64,000 nt of DNA from positions 1 through 64,000 of the forward strand of contig JAJDYY010000006.1 in the NCBI GenBank assembly GCA_022824965.1, written 5' to 3'. Both the position numbers and the translations under genes were made by a program. Positions within the stretch are counted from its first letter, which is position 1, and each line of letters begins with the position of its first letter. Positions 57,504 to 64,000 of the stretch are shown one piece after another. This stretch comes from Gammaproteobacteria bacterium. Lineage in GTDB: Bacteria; Pseudomonadota; Gammaproteobacteria; UBA4575. A model generated the notes under the pieces. It saw only the letters and a program-made list of their open reading frames with translations. It did no database searches and had not been told where the DNA came from.

Positions 57504-59726
57504 CTAGCGGCGTTTTTTGCGCTTTCCGGAACTGCGCCTAGCCCCCGGGTGCGGGTCTGCCAGTACGAAGTCGATCTTCCTTTCATCCAGCCCCACCCGT
57601 GAAACGATCACGTTCACCGCATCCCCAAGCCGGTAGTGCTTCTTGCTGCGTTCACCGAACAGGCAGCGCGACGCCTCATCATAATAATAGTAATCACTGC
57701 TCAACGAGGTCACGTGCACCAGTCCCTCAACGAATATGCCGTCCAGTGTCACGAAAAAACCAAATGCGGTCACGGAACTGATCACGCCCGAAAACTGCTT
57801 GCCAAGCTTGTCCAGCATGAACTCGCATTTGAGCCAGGCATCCACGTCTCGCGTGGCATCGTTGGCCCTGCGCTCATACATGGAACACTCCTCTCCCAGC
57901 AACAGAAGGTCGTTCTCGGAAAACGGAAATGGATCCTTCTTGCTGGCGGTCAGCAGATGCCGGATAGTCCGATGCACAATCAGATCGGGGTAGCGCCGGA
58001 TCGGTGAAGTGAAGTGTACGTACAGGGGCAGCGCCAGCCCGAAATGGCCAATGTTTTCCGGGCTGTAGACGGCCTGAGCCATGGAGCGCAGCAGCATCAT
58101 TTCGATGATGTGCCTGTCCTTTCGATGTGAAATCTTCTTGAGTGTAGCCAGGAAGTCCTTGGTTTTGGGCTTGTCGGACCGTGTGAAGGGCACACCGAGG
58201 GACTGCAGGAATTCCCTCAGCTCTTTCGTTTTTTCACCGGTCGGGCAATCGTGGACTCGGTACAGCGTCGGCAGTTTTCGCTTGCTGATGAACCGGGCCG
58301 CGGCAATGTTCGCACTGATCATGCACTCTTCGATGATCATATGAGCCTGGACGCGCTGACGGGGAATGATGGCCTTGATCTTCTGGTGTTCGTCAAATTC
58401 AAAATAACTTTCCTGGGTGTCGAAATCGACCGTGCCTCTTTTCTTGCGCTGCTTTTTCAGGGCACGGTATGCATCCTGCAGGTGTTCCAGGTCCGCTCGG
58501 ACATGGCTGTGGCGCTTGCGCGCTTTTTTGTCGCCATCGTACAGAATCTTCTGTACTTCATCGTAGGTCAGGCGCGCAGCAGACCGCATGACCGCGTCAT
58601 AAAAGCTGTAACGCTTCAATACGCCATCTTTGGAGATGAACATCTCGCACACCATGCAAAGCCGGTCGACATCGGGCTTGAGCGAGCAAAGCCCATTGGA
58701 AAGCCGTTCGGGGAGCATGGGGACCACGCGTTCCGGAAAGTACACCGACGTCCCCCGCTTGCGGGCTTCAAGATCCAGCGCGGAGTCCACCTGTACGTAA
58801 TGCGAGACATCGGCAATCGCCACCCACAGGCGCCACCCGTTTTCACGCGGTTCGCAGTAAACCGCATCGTCAAAGTCCTTGGCGTCACGGCCATCGATGG
58901 TGACAAAATTCAGTGCGCGCAGGTCCCGGCGGCGCCCAAGCTGGCGCTTGACCGCACTCTCATGAAACTGTTCGGCTTCCTGCAAGGCCTCTTCCGTCCA
59001 TTGATACGGTATGTCGTAGGAACGGATGGCGACATCGATCTCCATGCCTGGCGCCAGATGGTCTCCCAGCACTTCGACGACCTTGCCAATGGCCTGTCGC
59101 GAGCGATTCGGGTGCTCCAGGATCGCGACCACCACGAATTGGCCGTTCACAGCATCCGCGGAGGCCCCCGCAGGAATCATGACATCCTGGCCCAGGCGCT
59201 TGTCATCAGGCACGACAAAACCGATACCGGACTCCTCGTAGTACCTGCCGACAACCTGCTTGTTGTGACGCCGGATGATCTCGACCAATTTCCCCTGTGG
59301 CTTGTTGTCCTTGGTTTTTCCGGCAGGTCGAACGACTGCACGGTCTCCATGCATCAGGGCGCGCATTTCGTAGGGAGACAAAAACAGGTCCGGGCCACCC
59401 TCGTCCGGAATCAGGAAACCGAATCCGCTGCGGTGGCCCATCACCCGGCCGCGCACCAGATTGACCTTGGCAACCGGCAAGTAGTGGTTTTGGCGATTGC
59501 GTATGATCTGGCCATCGCGTTCCATCGCTACCAGGCGCCGCTTCAACGCACTTTCTGCCCGGTCTGTGCGGATATCCAGTGCCTGGTGCAGGGTCGTTGC
59601 GGACAGGGGGCCTTCGCTGCCTTCCAGAACGTCCAGAATGAACTCCCGGCTGGCAATCGGGTGCTTGTATTTTGCAGCCTCGCGCCGGCTGTAGGGATCC
59701 TTGGGTTTGTTTTTCTTCCGTGTCAT
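57504..59726 (-). CDS. rnr: Exoribonuclease R
   Basis: The product has 740 residues. N-terminal helix-turn-helix and cold-shock parts are followed by the RNB catalytic centre with ITIDGRDAKDFDDAVY-like residues (seen as VTIDGRDAKDFDDAVYC), and YVHFTSPIRRYPDLIVHR. An S1 domain (FSGVISSVTAFGFFVTLDG) and a basic tail (RRSSGKRKKRR) end the protein. It degrades structured RNA from the 3' end. The rlmB gene that often follows is absent. Confidence 0.96.
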   Translation of the reverse strand: MTRKKNKPKDPYSRREAAKYKHPIASREFILDVLEGSEGPLSATTLHQALDIRTDRAESALKRRLVAMERDGQIIRNRQNHYLPVAKVNLVRGRVMGHRSGFGFLIPDEGGPDLFLSPYEMRALMHGDRAVVRPAGKTKDNKPQGKLVEIIRRHNKQVVGRYYEESGIGFVVPDDKRLGQDVMIPAGASADAVNGQFVVVAILEHPNRSRQAIGKVVEVLGDHLAPGMEIDVAIRSYDIPYQWTEEALQEAEQFHESAVKRQLGRRRDLRALNFVTIDGRDAKDFDDAVYCEPRENGWRLWVAIADVSHYVQVDSALDLEARKRGTSVYFPERVVPMLPERLSNGLCSLKPDVDRLCMVCEMFISKDGVLKRYSFYDAVMRSAARLTYDEVQKILYDGDKKARKRHSHVRADLEHLQDAYRALKKQRKKRGTVDFDTQESYFEFDEHQKIKAIIPRQRVQAHMIIEECMISANIAAARFISKRKLPTLYRVHDCPTGEKTKELREFLQSLGVPFTRSDKPKTKDFLATLKKISHRKDRHIIEMMLLRSMAQAVYSPENIGHFGLALPLYVHFTSPIRRYPDLIVHRTIRHLLTASKKDPFPFSENDLLLLGEECSMYERRANDATRDVDAWLKCEFMLDKLGKQFSGVISSVTAFGFFVTLDGIFVEGLVHVTSLSSDYYYYDEASRCLFGERSKKHYRLGDAVNVIVSRVGLDERKIDFVLADPHPGARRSSGKRKKRR

Positions 59727-59879
59727 GTGAGATTCACTCTACCTTTTCAAATGGAGAACCGGAAACACCCTGATTCCGTGCAGCCAACCGGTGTCCGTTC
59801 CTGCTGCGTTGACAAGTTTCCGGGCGCTTCGTAAAGTGCCCACCTTCCCGCCGGGCGTATTCAGCTCAATCGGGACCAT

Positions 59880-59966
59880 GCCGAGGTGGCGAAATTGGTA
59901 GACGCGCTAGCTTCAGGTGCTAGTGGGAGCAATCCCATGGAGGTTCGAGTCCTCTCCTCGGCACCA
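59880..59966 (+). tRNA. tRNA-Leu (anticodon CAG)
   Basis: The acceptor GCCGAGG pairs with CCTCGGC, the anticodon stem is CTAGC/GCTAG with loop TTCAGGT (anticodon CAG), a long variable arm is present, the T-loop is GTTCGAGTC, and CCA is encoded. It is divergent from rnr. Confidence 0.95.
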
Positions 59967-60034
59967 GATTACCGTACACACGACCGCAACGGCCTGCTGC
60001 GGGAAGTCGATTCCGTGCAGCAGGAAATGCCGGT

Positions 60035-60520
60035 TCAACGATATTGCTCCTGCGCCCTTCTGACTTCCGCGAAGACCTCGGTACTGCCGTCTGCCTTGAG
60101 AAAAAAAATCTGGTAAGGAGAAAACCGGTTTCCTGATTCCATGCCGGGACTTCCCACCGGCATTCCGGGAACGGTAATGCCCATCGCATCCTTCGGCGGG
60201 TTTTTGAGAAACTCGCGGATAAACTTGGCCGGTATGTGTCCCTCGAACACGTAGCCTTCCTTGGAGATGGCAGTGTGGCAGGACCGGTACGGGCGGGCGA
60301 TGCCCATGCTGGCCTTGAGTTGATCCAGATTCGACGAATGATGGACCTCCGTTTCGAAGCCCTCGTCCTCTGCATGATCGACCCACTTCGCACAGCAGCC
60401 GCATTTCGGATCCTTGTACACCTCGAGGTGAACCGTATCCTGCGCCTGCTCGGCCTGGCAGGAGGGTGCGCCAAGCCCCAGTGCCAGCACGAACACGAAC
60501 AGATATCGCAAATTACTCAT
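60035..60520 (-). CDS. DUF411 metal-binding secreted protein
   Basis: The product has 161 residues. A signal peptide (YLFVFVLALGLGAPSCQA) may be cut after CQA or processed as a lipoprotein at SCQ; the former is more likely. The mature part has YKDPKCGCCAKWVDHAED, RSCHTAISKEGYVFEGH and ITVPGMPVGSPGME, all typical of DUF411. The CxCC and SCHTA cysteines and the Met-rich motif suggest copper binding in the periplasm. No copper resistance genes are adjacent. Confidence 0.88.
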   Translation of the reverse strand: MSNLRYLFVFVLALGLGAPSCQAEQAQDTVHLEVYKDPKCGCCAKWVDHAEDEGFETEVHHSSNLDQLKASMGIARPYRSCHTAISKEGYVFEGHIPAKFIREFLKNPPKDAMGITVPGMPVGSPGMESGNRFSPYQIFFLKADGSTEVFAEVRRAQEQYR

Positions 60521-60569
60521 TGAACGCTCCTTAAAAATCCAAACCTTTCAGCACAGTACGTCCCGGGCA

Positions 60570-63051
<2,482 letters not shown>

Positions 63052-63057
63052 AGCGTC

Positions 63058-63252
63058 TCACCCACCCGGCCTGAGAATATACAGGAGTAGGACCCCGGCC
63101 GTGATGCTGACCAGTCCCGCGATCCGCAAGGCCTGCCCGGACAGCTGGTCCAGCTGGGACAGCGCCTGCTTGAATTTCTCCGGTGCCAGAAAAGGAAAAA
63201 TACCTTCGAGCACAAGCACCAGTGCAACTGCGACCAGTAATTCATTCCACAT
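63058..63252 (-). CDS. DUF2065 (YjeT-like) small membrane protein
   Basis: The product has 64 residues with two membrane segments (LLVAVALVLVLEGIFPFLAP, IAGLVSITAGVLLLYIL). Function is unknown. The position between hflC and hisZ/purA is the classical one, and the 6-base gap to hisZ suggests one operon. Confidence 0.93.
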   Translation of the reverse strand: MWNELLVAVALVLVLEGIFPFLAPEKFKQALSQLDQLSGQALRIAGLVSITAGVLLLYILRPGG

Positions 63253-63277
63253 GGAAACAGGTAAGCCGGAAAAACAG

Positions 63278-64000
63278 CTAGTTTTGTTCGGACTTCTTGA
63301 AGTAACGGAAAAATTCAGAATCCGGCTGCATGATCAGGAAGTCATTACTGCCACTGAACGTATTGATGTACGCCTTCAGGCTTCGCGTAAACCGGTAAAA
63401 CTCCTCGTTACGCTGATACGCATCGGCATAGATCTTTGCAGACTGTGCATCGCCATCCCCGCGAATTTGCTCGGCTTCGTTGTAGGCATTTGCAAGAATG
63501 ATGGTCCGCTGCTTGTCTGCTGTCGCCTGTATGACCTCGGCCTGCTCCTTTCCGCGGGCGCGAAAATCCTTGGCCACTCGGTCCCGCTCGGCACGCATGC
63601 GGTTGAACACTGACTCACTTACATCGTCCGGCAGGTCAATTTTGCTGACGCGCACATCCACTACCTTGATTCCGAAATTCTTAGCGTCCTGATTGGACTG
63701 CACCTGGATCACGTCCATGATTTCACTGCGCTCGCCGGAAACCACCTCCTGGATCGTGCGCTTGCCGAATTCATTCTTGAGGCCATCGACCAGGATCAGT
63801 TCGAGGCGCTGGTTCGCACGCAGTTCCTGACCACCGGTGGCAATGAAGTATTTCTCCACGTCCTCGATGCGCCACTTGGCGTAGAAGTCGACCTTGACGT
63901 ATTTTTTCTCACTCGTCGGAAACTCGGTGGGCGGCACGTCCAGCGTGAGGATACGCCCATCGTTGAATCTGATCTTGTGCACGATGGGAATTTTGAAGTG
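63278..64000 (-). CDS. hflC: HflC, SPFH-domain subunit (5' end beyond the window)
   Basis: The frame is open to the right edge, reading HFKIPIVHKIRFNDGRI and ending YFKKSEQN; the N-terminal membrane segment is outside. SPFH features are DFYAKWRIEDVEKYFIATGG, DVRVSKIDLPDDVSESVF and MRAERDRVAKDFRARGKEQ. HflC pairs with HflK in the inner membrane and modulates the FtsH protease. HflK should lie just beyond the edge. Confidence 0.95.
   Translation of the reverse strand, partial: HFKIPIVHKIRFNDGRILTLDVPPTEFPTSEKKYVKVDFYAKWRIEDVEKYFIATGGQELRANQRLELILVDGLKNEFGKRTIQEVVSGERSEIMDVIQVQSNQDAKNFGIKVVDVRVSKIDLPDDVSESVFNRMRAERDRVAKDFRARGKEQAEVIQATADKQRTIILANAYNEAEQIRGDGDAQSAKIYADAYQRNEEFYRFTRSLKAYINTFSGSNDFLIMQPDSEFFRYFKKSEQN

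Noticed and set aside
57495..57530. Hairpin followed by TTTTTT on the plus strand at the end of rnr
   Set aside because: It consists of the rnr stop region read backwards (the Lys-Lys-Arg-Arg tail codons); no plus-strand gene ends there.
57335..57586. 83-codon minus-strand frame across the rnr end and rpsF leader
   Set aside because: It is in a different frame from rnr and lies over the leader stem; it has no ribosome-binding site or homologue recognised.

Overview
The window looks like a stretch of a gammaproteobacterial chromosome, probably a free-living or sulfur-oxidiser-like lineage near the Chromatiales; this assignment is inferred from gene order and protein style only. Supporting gene orders are the full isc cluster (trmJ, iscR-iscS-iscU-iscA-hscB-hscA-fdx-iscX), smc-zipA-ligA, rodZ/hisS/yfgM/bamB/der, queA-tgt-yajC-secD-secF, rpsF-rpsR-DUF2232-rplI-dnaB and purA-hisZ-DUF2065-hflC. 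The core is GC-rich. Two AT-rich stretches stand out.

Positions 1-10990 are accessory DNA. A frameshifted insertion-sequence transposase lies at the left edge. An AT-rich defence-type cluster follows, all on the minus strand: a single-chain type ISP restriction-modification enzyme, a coiled-coil/HEPN-like protein whose start lies 2 bases after it, a DUF2971 protein, and a PIN-like protein with a small partner. A tyrosine integrase next to a tRNA-Arg(TCT) gene marks the right boundary. The island's left end is outside the window.

Positions 11-19.7 kb hold a frameshifted fetB, a lipid-type acyltransferase facing a fatty-acyl-AMP ligase/ACP fusion, a YedK/HMCES-type DNA-protein crosslink protein, an OsmC protein and a SulP-STAS-cNMP transporter. 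Between OsmC and SulP is a beta-barrel-like outer-membrane protein whose good start codon is put out of frame by a run of 12 C. This is probably a phase-variation switch, in the OFF state in this assembly.

Positions 19.6-44.5 kb are mostly housekeeping: peptidoglycan recycling (mpl), an LpxA-like acyltransferase, DNA ligase, ZipA, SMC, QueF, Der, BamB, YfgM, HisS, RodZ, Ndk and the iron-sulfur cluster machinery, with a recognisable IscR operator before iscR. An AT-rich insert of about 1.3 kb sits between der and bamB. It carries a small secreted protein, a frameshifted secreted protein and a gene remnant.

Positions 44.5-64 kb hold the Sec accessory and queuosine operon, tRNA-Leu(CAA), tRNA-Arg(CCT), ispG, fadD, dnaB, the S6/S18/L9 ribosomal operon with a structured leader, RNase R, tRNA-Leu(CAG), a DUF411 protein, purA, hisZ, a DUF2065 protein and the 3' part of hflC, which runs off the right edge.
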